DNA of 64,000 nucleotides from Adenanthera pavonina (Eukaryota; Streptophyta; Magnoliopsida; Fabales; Fabaceae): the NCBI GenBank assembly GCA_026686845.1, contig JAIVEN010000013.1:10250001-10314000 (forward strand). Direction: 5' to 3'. The position numbers and the translations under genes are program-made. Below the pieces are notes generated by a model, which saw only the letters and a list, made by a program, of their open reading frames with translations, did no database searches and was not told where the DNA came from. Shown piece by piece: positions 1 through 11,514 of the stretch (its first letter is position 1; every line of letters starts with the position of its first letter).

Positions 1-2664
1 TTCCAAAACCTGAATGTGAACCTGGGATCTCTATCTGACATAATATTAATCGAGATTCCATGTAGCCTTACAATTTCATTCACATAAAGCTGCGCCAACT
101 TTTCCATCGAAATCGTTTCCCGAATTAGAAGAAAATGGGCCAACTTCGTTAATATGTCCACAATGACCCATATTCCATTATGTCCTGAAAAGGTTCTTGG
201 TAATCCCATTACAAAATCCATGGAAACATTATCCCATTTCTACTCTGGAATCTCCATGGGTTGCAACGTACCTACAGGCAATTGGTGCTCAATCTTGACC
301 CTCTAACAAATTAAACATCTTACAACATGCTCTGTGATGTCCTTTTTCATTCCTGGCCACCAATAACCATGCTTTAAATCTTGATACATCTTGGTGGTAC
401 CTGGGTGAATAGTGTACCTGCTCTTATGAGCTTCTTCCAAAACAATTTCTCGCAAACTCGTAACATTAGGCACACAAATTCGACCATGGTACCTAATGAT
501 GCCATCTTCCAAAATATCAAAGTCCTGGGTCTCTGCCATTTCGATCTGTTCCCGAACGCCCAAAAGATATTCATCCTCCAACTGAGTATAGCGAATGTTC
601 CTCAATAAATCGCTTGATATACTGAGGGAACTCATTACTAATACTCTAGGATGGACATTAATGGATAATTTCATATCTCTCAGGCTTTCAAGCAATTGCT
701 GCTCCCTTATCATCATTGTGGCCATATGAATCGACTTTCTAATCAACGCATCCGCCACAACATTGGCTTTCCCAGGATGATACTTCAAAACAAACTCATA
801 ATCTACAAGGAACTCAATCCAACGCCTTTGCCTCATGTTCAGCTCTTTTTCATCAAACAAATACTTTAAACTTTTATGATCATTAAACACCTCGAACTGA
901 ACGCCATATAGATAATGCCTCCAGAATTTCAAGGCAAACACTACTGCTGCTAGCTCAAGGTCGTGAGTAGGATAGTTTTCCTTGTGAGGCCTCAACTGTC
1001 TTGAAGCATATGCCACAACTCGACCTTGCTGTATCAAAACACACCTTAGACCCTTCTTAGAGGTGTCCGTATAAACAGTGAACGAATCTGGTGGGTTAAG
1101 GATAATGAGCACTAGGGCAAATGTTAGACAAACCTTTAGCTCTTGGAATGCTCTCACACACCTGTCATCCCAAATGAAAGATCGATCCTTATAGGTGAGT
1201 CTAGTCAATGGCATAATAAGCTGAGAGAATCCCTTAATGAACCTTTGGTAATATCTGGTCAAACCCAGAAAACTCTGAATTTCAGTCACCGATTGCGGTC
1301 TCTCCGAATTCAACACCGCTTCAACTTTACTAGGGTCTATTGCCACTCCTTCTGCAGAAATCACGTGACCCAGAAATTTCACCTCCCGTAGCCAAAACTC
1401 ACACTTACTGAGCTTAGCATACAGTTGGTGATCCCGCAATACTTGCAACACAATCCGAAGATGAAGTGCATATTCTTCCTCACTCTTGGAGTAAATCAGA
1501 ATATCATCGATAAACACCACCACAAATTTATCCAGATACGGCCGAAACACTCTGTTCATAAAATCCATGAAGATTGCTGGGGCATTGTTCAACCCGAATA
1601 GCATCATCAGAAACTCATAATGACCATATCGAGTGCGAAATGCCGTTTTAGGTACATCTTCAGTATGTACTCACAATTGATGGTATCCTGATCTCAAATC
1701 GATTTTAGAGAATACGGAAGCACCTGCCAACTGATCAATTAAGTCTTCAATCCTGGGCAAAGGATATTTATTCTTGATCGTCACTCGGTTCAGTTACCTG
1801 TAGTCAATGCACAATCTGAGGCTACCATCCTTCTTCTTAACAAACAACACTAGAACTCCCCAAGGTGAGATACTCGGTCTGATAAAACCTCTTTTCAACA
1901 AATCCTCAATTTGCTTCTTCAGTTCCTTCAATTCCGATGGGGCCATTCGATATGGAGCCTTCAAAGTAGGACTTGTCACGGGCACCAATTCGATGGAAAA
2001 CTCTACTTCTCGTGATGGCGGCAAACCGGTGATCTCCCCTAGAAACACATCCAGAAATTCATTCACGACTGGGTATCTTTCGATACCACCTTTCATATCC
2101 ATATTCACAGAAAAGAAAACCAGAAACCCTTAGCAACCTTTCTTCAGATACCTGTCGGCTTGAGCAAAGAACAAACAAACATTCTCATCCCCTTCAACAC
2201 TAAGGATATTCATAGGCAAAGACACAATCTTTCGAGCACAGTCAGGAATGGCATTATTCGCCTCCAGCCAATCCATCCCAATTATCACATTAATCTCTTG
2301 CAACGGCAAACAGATTAGATCCAGAGTAGTGCTTCAATGTTCAAAACGAACCACACAATTTAAACAAGCTTGAGCTGTCCTTATTGAAACTCCCATAGGC
2401 GTCGATATTGACAACTCAAAAGGAAACTCCATTGCCACAATACCCAATCTCTGAGCACAATCAAAAGAAATAAAGGAATGTGATATATGCACCTGAATCA
2501 AACAAAGCATGAATAGAGTAACCATTGAGTTTGAGTTTACCTCTAATCAAGTTAGGTGCTGCATCCGCTTCCTGTCGGGTGATAGCAAAAACATGTCCGG
2601 GCATCATGGAATAATCATTATGGCTAAACCCGCATTTCGTGACATATGACCCGGTCTTCCACAA
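1..2664 (-). pseudogene. pol of the gypsy element: protease, RT, RNase H, integrase (degenerate, partial)
   Basis: Protease: LFDSGA at about 2490, after which the frame changes and continues into HSFIS. RT: conserved N-terminal block at 2108-1794, then the catalytic FIDDILIYS (YxDD-type) near 1500. RNase H: FTVYTD near 1080 followed by YASRQL and the L-E-L-A-A-V motif. Integrase: H-H-C-C zinc domain at about 430-300, then the D of the core in DILTK near 150, continuing to the edge. The longest open stretch is 1607-303. In-frame stops interrupt RT after CIDYR (about 1795) and after GYHQL (about 1675), and integrase near 240. RT, RNase H and integrase blocks share the gag frame, so pol was probably part of one polyprotein. 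Confidence 0.93.
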
Positions 2665-2711
2665 TTATAACAAATCAAGCACAAATAATCATTATGGCTA
2701 AACCCGCATTT
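2611..2711. repeat. 27-bp direct repeat in the zinc-knuckle region
   Basis: The same 27 bases (starting ATAATCATTATGG) occur at 2611-2637 and 2685-2711, 74 bp apart and identical. On the minus strand each encodes KCGFSHNDY in one frame, so a zinc-knuckle half is present twice. Confidence 0.85.
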
Positions 2712-3815
2712 AGTGGACAGATTTGATGCACTACCTAAACTATATTGAGATGGAATGGAGTCCCTTCCTGCATGCTCACTTTGACTGGAACTTCTTTGTT
2801 CAAAACCACCTCGATAGAAGGGTCCTCTGCCAAACCGGCCTCTATTGGACTATTCCGGTCCAAATTTTCCTCTTCCTCTTCCATGGCGGCCTTGATTATG
2901 ACGACCTCTTCCTCCACTAGAACCTATGCTGCCACCATTACTACTATTACCTGAGCCACTTCCTTTACTAATTCCTCCTATAGGTCCTAGATGAGAAAAT
3001 ACCTAAATCATGGAATTCCTTCTATACTCTTCGACCTCCTTCATCCATTTATAGAGAGCACGAATCTTTGCACACAAGTCCTCAAAGGACACAAACTCTA
3101 CTGCAAACAACCGCTCCTTGATCTTTAGATGGGCTCCCTCAAACAACCTTTGAGCCATCCATCTATCATCAGGAGAATTATTCAGATAAGTGGAATACTT
3201 GACTAAGTCCAAAAACTGATCAATATATTCATCCGCCGATAAATTCCCTTGCTGAAAAGCTAGGAACTCAGCCTCCTTCTGCATCATTAAAGTTGGAGGG
3301 AGGTAGTGTGCAAAGAACCATCCCTTAAACTGTTCCCAGGTCATCGGGGGATCCATCGCTTCAGCATTGGGAACAACACTTCTCCACCAACACTTGGCCT
3401 TTTTCTCAAGCTAAAAGGCCGCTAGTTGCACCCTCTACTATGAGGTGCAATCCATCACACTAAAGATATTCTCCAACTATTCTATCCAATTCTCAGCCTG
3501 GGAAACATCTATGGTACCTTCGAAAGCCGGGGGATCAAACTTTCGAAAGTCCTTTAACTGTGAAGAGATACCCTTTCTTTCAACCCTTGGGGCTCTCTCA
3601 GGCTCTACCACATTTTCATTCTCTCCTGCATTCAAATCCACATACATGCCGGCCTCTTCATTCATTCCACCCTACTCATGTCTATCCATTCGCTCTTGTA
3701 GCCTATTCAACACTTCCCCCTAGGTATTTACTTGGTTACTGATGCCAGCTAACATTTCTTGCATCTGTCTCATGAAATCATTGTTACTCTATCTTCCTCT
3801 TCCTCTGCAAGACAT
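2665..3815 (-). pseudogene. gag of the gypsy element (degenerate)
   Basis: The reading frame starts at an ATG at 3813-3815 (MSCRGRGR) and stays in frame to about 3003. It is broken by nonsense codons at 3789-3791, 3720-3722, 3672-3674 and 3477-3479 and a few between 3477 and 3356. The segment 3356-3003 is typical retrotransposon gag: a W-x-x-F motif, then LP, then the EF..L.QG..S..EY...F motif and a late arginine-rich stretch. Near 2640-2700 lies a CCHC zinc knuckle (CYNCGRPGH) whose last cysteine is reached only after a one-base frame change. The first four listed stops are all TAG, as expected from C-to-T change in CAG codons. The product would have been the capsid/nucleocapsid polyprotein. 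Confidence 0.88.
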
Positions 3816-3944
3816 TTTCCTACACACAAGCCACAACGCACTCAATTATATGGTTCTGGACTAGCATTGCAATGGGAACATAATCTATGTATTTACAATT
3901 ATGCCAAGTAGTATTTCAAGCAGAAACAATGGCCCAAAACCATT

Positions 3945-3956
3945 GCTCTGATACCA
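3945..3956 (-). other. Primer binding site, tRNA-iMet type
   Basis: The minus strand reads TGGTATCAGAGC, the standard complement of the plant initiator tRNA-Met 3' end used by many gypsy elements. It lies 4 nt inside the LTR end at 3961, which fixes the LTR boundary and the element's orientation. Confidence 0.92.
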
Positions 3957-3960
3957 AAAA

Positions 3961-4406
3961 TGTAACAACCTACCTCCAAATACCTCCAGACTTAACCAAA
4001 ACTACCAAAATCATCAACCAATACACACCTCATCCTTCAAAAATAGCAGAAACATAACAACAACACCCAAAACTGGGTTGGGGCCCTCGATCCGAAAATC
4101 ACTCCTGGACGCCGGAAATGTCGAACCCTCATCCCCTCTCTCGTCACTCTCTTCGATTTTGTTCCTTCCAAATGTCCGAAATGATTCGGATTTAAACAAA
4201 AATCTCTACTCTTGCCGCTGCTCTAGATATCTCATTGCGGTGCCACCATAAATTTGCCGGACAACGCTACTAGAAGGCATCTTGCCGCGGCAGCTCTGCT
4301 TCTCGTCGTGGCGTGAAGCCCTTTCTGGCTTCTCTTGAACCTAACTCCGCCCTATTTCCTCCAATCCTAAACACAAGCCAATAAAGATATCATGAGGGGC
4401 ATTACA
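3961..4406 (-). repeat. 5' LTR (short, 446 bp)
   Basis: On the minus strand it starts TGTAATGCCCCTCATGATAT at 4406 and ends GGTTGTTACA at 3961, four T's before the primer site, so both TG..CA ends are in place. Its first ~300 bp and last ~130 bp match the two ends of the solo or 3' LTRs at 15948-18402 and 28031-30591. The ~2 kb middle of those longer LTRs is absent here. Confidence 0.88.
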
Positions 4407-6054
4407 ATACCCTTCACTGACACCTTACGTACCCACGGAGACTTAATCCCTCGAGGTAGACTCTAAATTAGAACATAAAATATTTGAGAACATCAAAACA
4501 AACAAATGCCATAAAATTCCAACACCACAAGGCTTCTCACTTAAGTCAAATTACAATATGAAATTCTCATGTGAGCTAACGCTCCTTCCTTTCCCAGACC
4601 CAGTTTATATTATAGAGCTTCTAACACTACAAATCAACATATAGCCTATACCCAAGATTTAAAGCATAATTCCTTCATATATAGAGATCTCGGACTCACC
4701 CATTAGCCCACACAACAGTCATGGAAATATGATCAATCAACTAACACTGTAATGAAGCTTTTCCAATGGACGGCAACAACCAAAAGATTTAGTCAAAAGT
4801 GTAACCTCACTAGTTTGTGTACAACATATTATGCTTATCAATCAAGTGCATGACTTTAGTGACTCAGGCTTATCATACTCCCTTTGTGATTAAAGGCTTT
4901 GACAGGGAGGATCCATGGAAATAAAAACAAAGAGCAAATGGATTAAATTTCAAGGCAAATAATGTCCATTCCCTATTTTGCAGATAATATTCATTCCCTA
5001 TTTTTCAAACACCAGATAAGCAAGTCCCTTTTTAACACAACGAGCATCACTAGAAATTTCATGTACAGGGACCCAAAATCCTTATATTATACACATGAGG
5101 CCTGATGCTACTCTAATGACTAGAAATCAATGAAACTTAAACCACAGATTCATTCAAAACATGACATAATCTAAATAGACAAATCTATAAGCAAGGAAAT
5201 GTTAATCAACCACAGTGCAATAGGATGGTCCCATAAAATTCATCTTCTATTTGAGGATCCAAAATATAACAAGACACAAAAGGCAAAGGTCAAAATTCTT
5301 GAATCAGATAGCAACACTCTAAAACTGGCTAAAACATAAGTGTCCATCAATGCAGGGTAGTTTTGCAACCAATGATCCCATGATAAGATTAAGAATTTTC
5401 AATCAGAAATACTGCAATTCAGAAACAGAGCATTGAAGAATAGAAATAAGTCCATTACAAAAGGCTAAACTCATCAGCTATCAAATTCAAGCTAACACAA
5501 AAACTAGATTCATCCCAATTTATTCTAAGGTTCAAGCATTTTATCATCGTCAGACAAAAAAAGATTCCAAAAATAAAGACTGCTACACTCTTTCTGAAAG
5601 AAAAGAAACTCATAATCCACTAGATATACAAGTGTGAGCAAGCAATTTGTTTTCAGATCTATCACTACGCATATAGGGGACAGAATAAAAAACAACAATA
5701 CACCTTCAGCCTGGTACAAAATCTCGGCCAACTAGAAATAGAGCGCCCAGTCAACAAATATTTTAAATCTACATTTACTCGATCACACAACACTTGCAAT
5801 CAGTATTTTATACTATTGCTCTGCTTTCCTAGATGATCCCTAAAATCTCCCATCCCACTATCCGAAATCTAGACATTCAAAGCAAAAGTTGAAGATCTTT
5901 AGTTCCTTGCAATTTGACCCTTTCTCTAAGTTGCTTCCTTTTGCCTTGGCTTCCTCTTCTCTCGGTCTTACTGATATCTTGCCCTTGGACTCCCTCTCTT
6001 TCTCTGACTCTGTTTTCAGACTCTTCTCCCTCCCCTAGGATTTTTCAGCATCAT

Positions 6055-6064
6055 CCTTTTATAG
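6055..6064 (-). promoter_or_regulatory. TATA motif of the long-LTR fragment
   Basis: CTATAAAAGG on the minus strand, in the same relative place as in the LTR at 11297-15064. This gives the transcription direction of the fragment. Confidence 0.45.
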
Positions 6065-6207
6065 GGTTGTAGCGAGTGGAGAAGAGTGGAAGCCCCCAAC
6101 GCATGGTCTCAATTTTGCCTTTCATTCACAATTTCACGCCCTTCAATCCGTGCGTCCTTCTGCCATTCTCGCGAAAAATTCATGGACCTCCCAATGCTCC
6201 CTTACCT

Positions 6208-6367
6208 CCACTACACTGCCGTACTTAGTATAGAGTAGTGGGGTGGTTTGTTTGTCGTTGCCAACGTGGCTCATCCTTGTCTCTCTCGTACGATTACCTC
6301 TCTCCATCATGCTCGTCCGAAGGCTCCCCCATCTTCACTACTCTGCCATACCAGGTACAGAGTAGTG
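6208..6367. repeat. Two related short hairpins
   Basis: 6336-6367 is an inverted repeat with arms CACTACTCTG and CAGAGTAGTG. 6208-6241 is a similar but less perfect one (arms CCACTAC and GTAGTGG). They share sequence between the arms and lie 128 bp apart upstream of the TATA motif, so they are copies of one palindromic unit. Confidence 0.7.
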
Positions 6368-6757
6368 GAGAAACTTTTTGCCTCTCTCACTCGCATGGAT
6401 TGTGGTCCATTCTTGGCCTCTCTTGCTTTTGCCTAAGCCTGTTCTCTCCTTCTGCACCTCATGCGTGAGCCTCTGGCTCACCACACCCAAGCACCATCGT
6501 CTCCTTGCCTGAGCTCCCACCGTGCCTTCATACCCGAACTCCCTCTGATTTCCTTCTCCTAAGCCTTAAGGGCTCCATCTGATCCGCACTTGAGCCTTAA
6601 TTGAGGGCTTAGGTAATTTGGGGCTGAAATGCTGAGTTTCAACCCTCTTCCGCCTCTTCTTCTTCTTCTTTTTTAATTTTATTATTATTATTATTATCAT
6701 TATTATTATTATTATACATTTTTATTGATAATTGTTCATATTATACTATTTTGTTTG

Positions 6758-6758
<1 letters not shown>

Positions 6759-6801
<43 letters not shown>
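6759..6801. repeat. (ATT)n microsatellite
   Basis: About 14 uninterrupted ATT units, flanked on both sides by imperfect ATT/TTTA-rich sequence. The open frame across it codes only tyrosine/isoleucine runs. Confidence 0.95.
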
Positions 6802-7037
6802 TTATTATTTTATTTTTATTATTTATTATTATTATTATTTTGCTCTTATTATATTTATTTATATTATGTATCATTTATTTTTTGCTAATTAAATTTTTTA
6901 TTTTATTTATTACCATTATTATTATTTTTTTTATATACAAGGACCGGATAAAATATGGTGTTCACAACACTACAATATAGTGACGATCTAATATGGGTTG
7001 AAACTCCTATAAAAGGTTAGCCCCACCTATCTTTCTC

Positions 7038-7325
7038 GTTCGAAGGCACATTTTGATGAGCATGATGTGCTCATCTATCCTCTACACCGTCTAGATTAAA
7101 TTTGAATAGCCAGATTTAATTATATTACATTATTATATTTTTAATATGTTTTATTTTATTAAATGTATAATCTAAAATAGATATAATTTTATAACTGTCA
7201 CTTTTTAAAAAAATAAAGTTATTATGTAAAAAAATTATAAATCTCAACCACCTAGATTAATCCAAATCTACCCAAAATGATGAGCATTAAGTGCTGATCA
7301 CTGTGATGAGCACCGAATGCTTGTC
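7038..7325. mobile_element. Candidate Mutator-type MITE
   Basis: A 288-bp AT-rich segment is bracketed by an exact 12-bp direct repeat, CCTATCTTTCTC, at 7026-7037 and 7326-7337. Near both ends are GATGAGCA/TGCTCATC motifs in inverted orientation, but the outermost terminal bases match poorly. A long direct repeat around a small non-coding insert suits a Mutator-like MITE; the weak terminal repeat keeps this tentative. Confidence 0.4.
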
Positions 7326-7337
7326 CCTATCTTTCTC

Positions 7338-8510
7338 TTTGTCTCTTCAAATTTAAGATAAAGTGAATTCTTCGGATCTTTTATTTCATGACCACATCAT
7401 GTATATGCCCCTCAAAGCCACAGGGCTTATTGCAACATATATATATATATATATATTACTATTGCAAGAAGGTCTTAATTGGGAGGATTTAACTGTAGCT
7501 GAAATCTTTGGCAAAAATCCCATTAGTACATTTATTCTTCTTCATTTCAGCTGACAAAAGTAATTAGCTGCAACCTAGTAGCATATGATAATCAAATCCA
7601 CGTTTGAGTTCAAGCCAAAAAAAAACATCCACCTTTAACTTTTGCATTGCCCAAGAACAATGATATTTGGTTTGGATTAATTTAATCAAATTTATTTCGA
7701 ATTAGCATTAGTTAATTACAATATTTACATAATTAATTGAATAATTTTTTTTGTTTTCAGAAGTATACACAGAACTGATTTAATTAGGTCCTGATTAATT
7801 GTGTGTTATTCATAATATGTTGGATAGTACGCACAAGCCTTTGATATAGGCTCCAACATGTATCCCTTTTATAATCAATTCCTTGTCGCAATACTAATTA
7901 TGGAATGTGAGAGATTTGTTATTAATTAATTACTTTATCCAGTTTATCTAAAGGGAATAAGTCAAAGCTCGAACATGCAATTTCTGAAAAACAGGACGTA
8001 GCTATTTTTATTGTATTCAATTTTCTTTTTTCTTCCTCTATTACTTATTGATAGAAGCTAAGCGTTTAAAAGAAGTAGAATCCAATGAATAAGAACATAC
8101 ACTAAGAAGTTTTATCTCATCAAGTGAAATTAGCTATATAAATCACATGCCATACATTAATTGTTGAATTAAAAATGTGTCCTTCACTTTTACATACAAT
8201 AAGTATCGCATCTAGTTTACGTAAAGCAATGAACACCTGCTTGTTGTTGTGTCGTCATGTGTCGTCATGATCTATATCAAAAAAAGCTTTAAGTGATATA
8301 GTCAATGACATTTAGGATATATAGAAAAATGAGATAGGGTATGGTTACCTCCATATATATTTAAACCATCCTTGAAATTTATTATGAAAGAACTATTTCA
8401 ATGATTGTATTATATAGAGAGGATAAAACATATCAAAAAAAGATATGAAAATTGCTAACAGAAAATTATAAACAACGATGTAATGAAATATTACCTTCAA
8501 GTATACCTCC
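7338..8510. other. AT-rich non-coding stretch
   Basis: Holds a short (AT)n run at about 7438-7456. No coding frame with protein-like composition and no RNA gene seen. Confidence 0.6.
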
Positions 8511-8916
8511 AGAACTAAAAACAATCCGACAAATAGGGATTTGTATAGATCTCACTACAAACCTAGATAATTGAATTATATTTTTTCAAAAGTATATGTT
8601 TAATTTTCATTTTCATATTTATCTTATATAAATCTCATTATAGACCTAGATAATCAAATCATGATTTTTTCACAAATATACATATATCTGATTTTTATTT
8701 TCATATTTATCATCATATCAAATTTTTTTTTAAAACAAGAACTAAAAGCAATCCCATAGTAGTACAAAAAAACTCACGTAATAAGGATTTATATAGATCT
8801 CACTAACCTAGTCAATCAAACCATATTTTTTCACAAGTGCATATTTAATTTTTTATTTTTATATTTATCTTGTACAGATCTCATTATGGACTTAGATGAT
8901 CAGATCGTAATTTTTT

Positions 8917-8957
<41 letters not shown>

Positions 8958-8990
8958 CTTATTTTCATTTCGATATTTATTATTATATCA
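8511..8990. repeat. Degenerate tandem duplication with internal sub-repeats
   Basis: Two ~240-bp units begin AGAACTAAAA.CAATCC (8511 and about 8740). Each contains two ~82-bp sub-repeats of the form ATCTCA(C/T)TA..ACCTAGATAATCAAATCAT followed by TTTTTTCA and AATTTTCATTTTCATATTTATC. The four sub-repeats start near 8551, 8632, 8797 and 8877. Confidence 0.75.
8917..8958. repeat. (CA)n(TA)n microsatellite
   Basis: About 12 CA units pass directly into about 9 TA units at the end of the last sub-repeat. Confidence 0.95.
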
Positions 8991-11291
8991 TTTTTAAAAA
9001 AAAATTGAAAGAATATATAAGGAAAAAAATATTATGTGAAATATATGAAACTATATTTTTTCATAGTCAGTATAATGATGTAAAGGCATAAAATCGTGAC
9101 ATCCGTGCTTTTAATCTTTATTTTATAATATATAATAAATATATTTGATTATATTTCGTTAAATTAATAAACTACGTCCACTTAAAAAATTCTTCTTCTT
9201 AGTTAAATTTTGGACTCAAGCAAATTCCTAAGAAAATATGTAGACATATTAAACTTTTATTGAATGATAAGATTATTGTCAAGAAAAAAGAAATAATTCA
9301 CAAAGAACCCAGAAATATGGCATGAGTATGAGAAATGGACGATGAAAACCTACCTTTTCAAGTGGGCCTGAAATAGTTAGAGGTCAAGCCTGGCCCAGTT
9401 GAGACTTTGTGAATTACATGAAATCTGGAAAAGAATCATATTTTCAGAACTATGCAACTTGTTATATATTTTATATTTTATATTGAAATTTTGAACATTA
9501 AAAATGATTGATAACTTTTTACCTTTTAAATTTGACACTTTGGTAATAATAAATTCCACTAAAATTTATTTTGCAGGTAAATACTTTTTCAAACTATATC
9601 TTACATACATAAAATCGTCATTAATTTTAATCTACATGTACATAATCTCATAATATCTTTCAATAATAAAATAATAGAATACTTAACAATGGTGGGATTA
9701 TTTGTTCAAATTTAAATATTTACATTGTCCATTATAAAATTGTAAAAGTTAAAAGAAATGATTTACATATAATAGTTATTAATAATAAATTAACAATATG
9801 ATATTCAATGCATTTGGTTCAGCCAATAAATAAAAAAAATATTATCTTTCTTTAATAATCTAACATTTTTTTTTTGGGTGAGACAAAGAGGGCTAGGCCA
9901 ATTTTAGAGACTGAGATTTAAATCCTAAAAGTATCAGGCAAATAGTTTTCAAATGTAAGTCTTAATTGGGCTGATGTAAATGGCCCATCTCTATTCATAG
10001 AGTTTGTTTGTTGGTTCCACTCCCGTCTGAAATTAATCAACATAGAATCAATAAAAATATAAAATTTCTATATAAAATATAAAATATAAAATTTACAATA
10101 AATCAAATTACTCATAAATTTTTGCGCAATATAATTAATGCATAAGAAACATATCCACTTCATTTACAATGATATTAACAAAACAAATGTAATCCAAATC
10201 CAAATTTAATCAATTTTACTTAGATTTTTTTAATCTCAATCGCCCAACTTCGACATTCAGCGATAATCATATAATCTTATTTTATATTGTTTGGAAGCTT
10301 TACTAGCATAACCAGTGGATCTAATTCTTGAATATAAGTAAAGCTTATATACACTATCATTTTATATTTATCACTTTTTTTAATATATATATATATATAT
10401 AATCAAGTGCATCATTATAGAAAATCTAATTTATTAATTATGTCAATATATTCTCAAAATCTTTTTTTTTTGAACCATTTTACCTTATATTAAATCAAGT
10501 CAACCTTTAAGTGAAAGCAAATTCTTTAGTGATGTTAAAAAAATTTTCTCTAGCAAATTAATGTTTAGATATTAAGATAATAATGTGATGTTTAGATTAA
10601 AAATATAATTGATTTACAACAAATTTTAGTTTAATGTATTTATTTTAAGTTGTGTTGCTATTTTATTTTTTAAATTGATCCCATTTTATCTGCTTATTAT
10701 ATTTTTATCCAAAATTTTGCAACATTTATACCATTGCCAATTAAATAAGTAATGTTCATGTGAATCAAGTCAACATCCACCGTTAAGTTTAACTTTAAAT
10801 TTTAGACAGATCAAAATAAATCATATGTTAGAGTGATAATATTACATTGTGACATAAATTAAGATGACAACAATATTGAACTAAGAGAAGTAAATTTTCA
10901 AAAAAATTCGAAGAACAAAAGATATATTTAAATCCAATATTTACAGCAATATATATATGGGATAGCTATGTTTAATTATTGAAAAAAGCTTATATGCAGT
11001 GCTCATTATTTTTACTATTAAATTTCCAAATAAACTATTATTAATGTATCAATTTTTTATAAGAATACTACTAACATAGAACTGTTGTAAATAATTATAT
11101 AATTTTGTAATTAAAGTATTTATTTTTCATATTATTAGGAAACATTTGTACATTTATTATATTTTAATGAAATATTTATCAACAAAAACATAAATATAAA
11201 GCACAATTTTATCACATTAAATCTATGGATTTTAACATATATATTTCTTCTTAAAGTCAATTCTATTTAATATAAGTCAAGTCTTCTTTTT
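8991..11291. other. AT-rich non-coding stretch
   Basis: Apart from a (TA)n run near 10384-10400 and poly-A/T tracts I see no coding, RNA or transposon-terminal signal here. Confidence 0.55.
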
Positions 11292-11498
11292 ACACTTGTC
11301 GCACCCGGAAAAATGCGACAAAAGGAAAAAGAGAACAAATCTGATTTTCGAGTGAAAACCGACTTGTGAGGAGTCGCCACCAAAATTTTAAGGAAAATCT
11401 TGGGAAACCGCATTAAAGAGGAAAGGATGGTCTACGTAACCAGAGTTGGATTCGGGAGTCGATTGTGTGTGGGGAAGGTGTTAGGCACCCCACAACAC

Positions 11499-11514
11499 CC
11501 GTTCCTAGGAACGG
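11499..11514. repeat. Perfect 16-bp palindrome in LTR copy A
   Basis: CCGTTCCTAGGAACGG is its own reverse complement. The same 16 bases occur in copy B at 27492-27507, beside the GGTGTTAGGCACC box. Confidence 0.9.

Larger units (their letters stand above)
1..4406 (-). mobile_element. Ty3/gypsy LTR retrotransposon, partial (3' end beyond left edge)
   Basis: Read on the minus strand from 4406 the order is 5' LTR, tRNA-Met primer site, gag, protease, reverse transcriptase, RNase H, integrase, running off the window at base 1. Protease-RT-RNaseH-integrase order is diagnostic of Ty3/gypsy. Gag and most of pol lie in one continuous frame counted from the ATG at 3815, as in single-ORF gypsy elements. 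Tekay/Del-like affinity is an inference; no chromodomain is visible because the 3' end is missing. The element is dead: many in-frame stops plus frame changes near the zinc knuckle. If ATACC at 4407-4411 is its target duplication, the partner lies off-window. Confidence 0.93.
4407..6966 (-). mobile_element. Degenerate 5' part of a long-LTR retroelement
   Basis: The right end on the minus strand begins TGTGAACACCATATTTTATC, a degenerate match to the 5' ends of the long LTRs at 11297-15064 and 24113-27710 (TGTGAACACCCCATTTTG). Like them it then has an AT/ATT-rich block (6660-6950) and a purine-rich leader (CT-rich on plus, 5880-6650), with a TATA motif CTATAAAAGG at 6055-6064 on the minus strand. 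The U5 end with its GGTGTTAGGCACC box is not seen, so this is a truncated or different subfamily, possibly cut by the gypsy insertion at 4406. Most of 4407-5880 is unique AT-rich sequence I do not recognise; no host coding region is supported. Confidence 0.5.

Noticed and set aside
6732..6980. Tyrosine/isoleucine-rich open frame
   Set aside because: Produced by the (ATT)n repeat.
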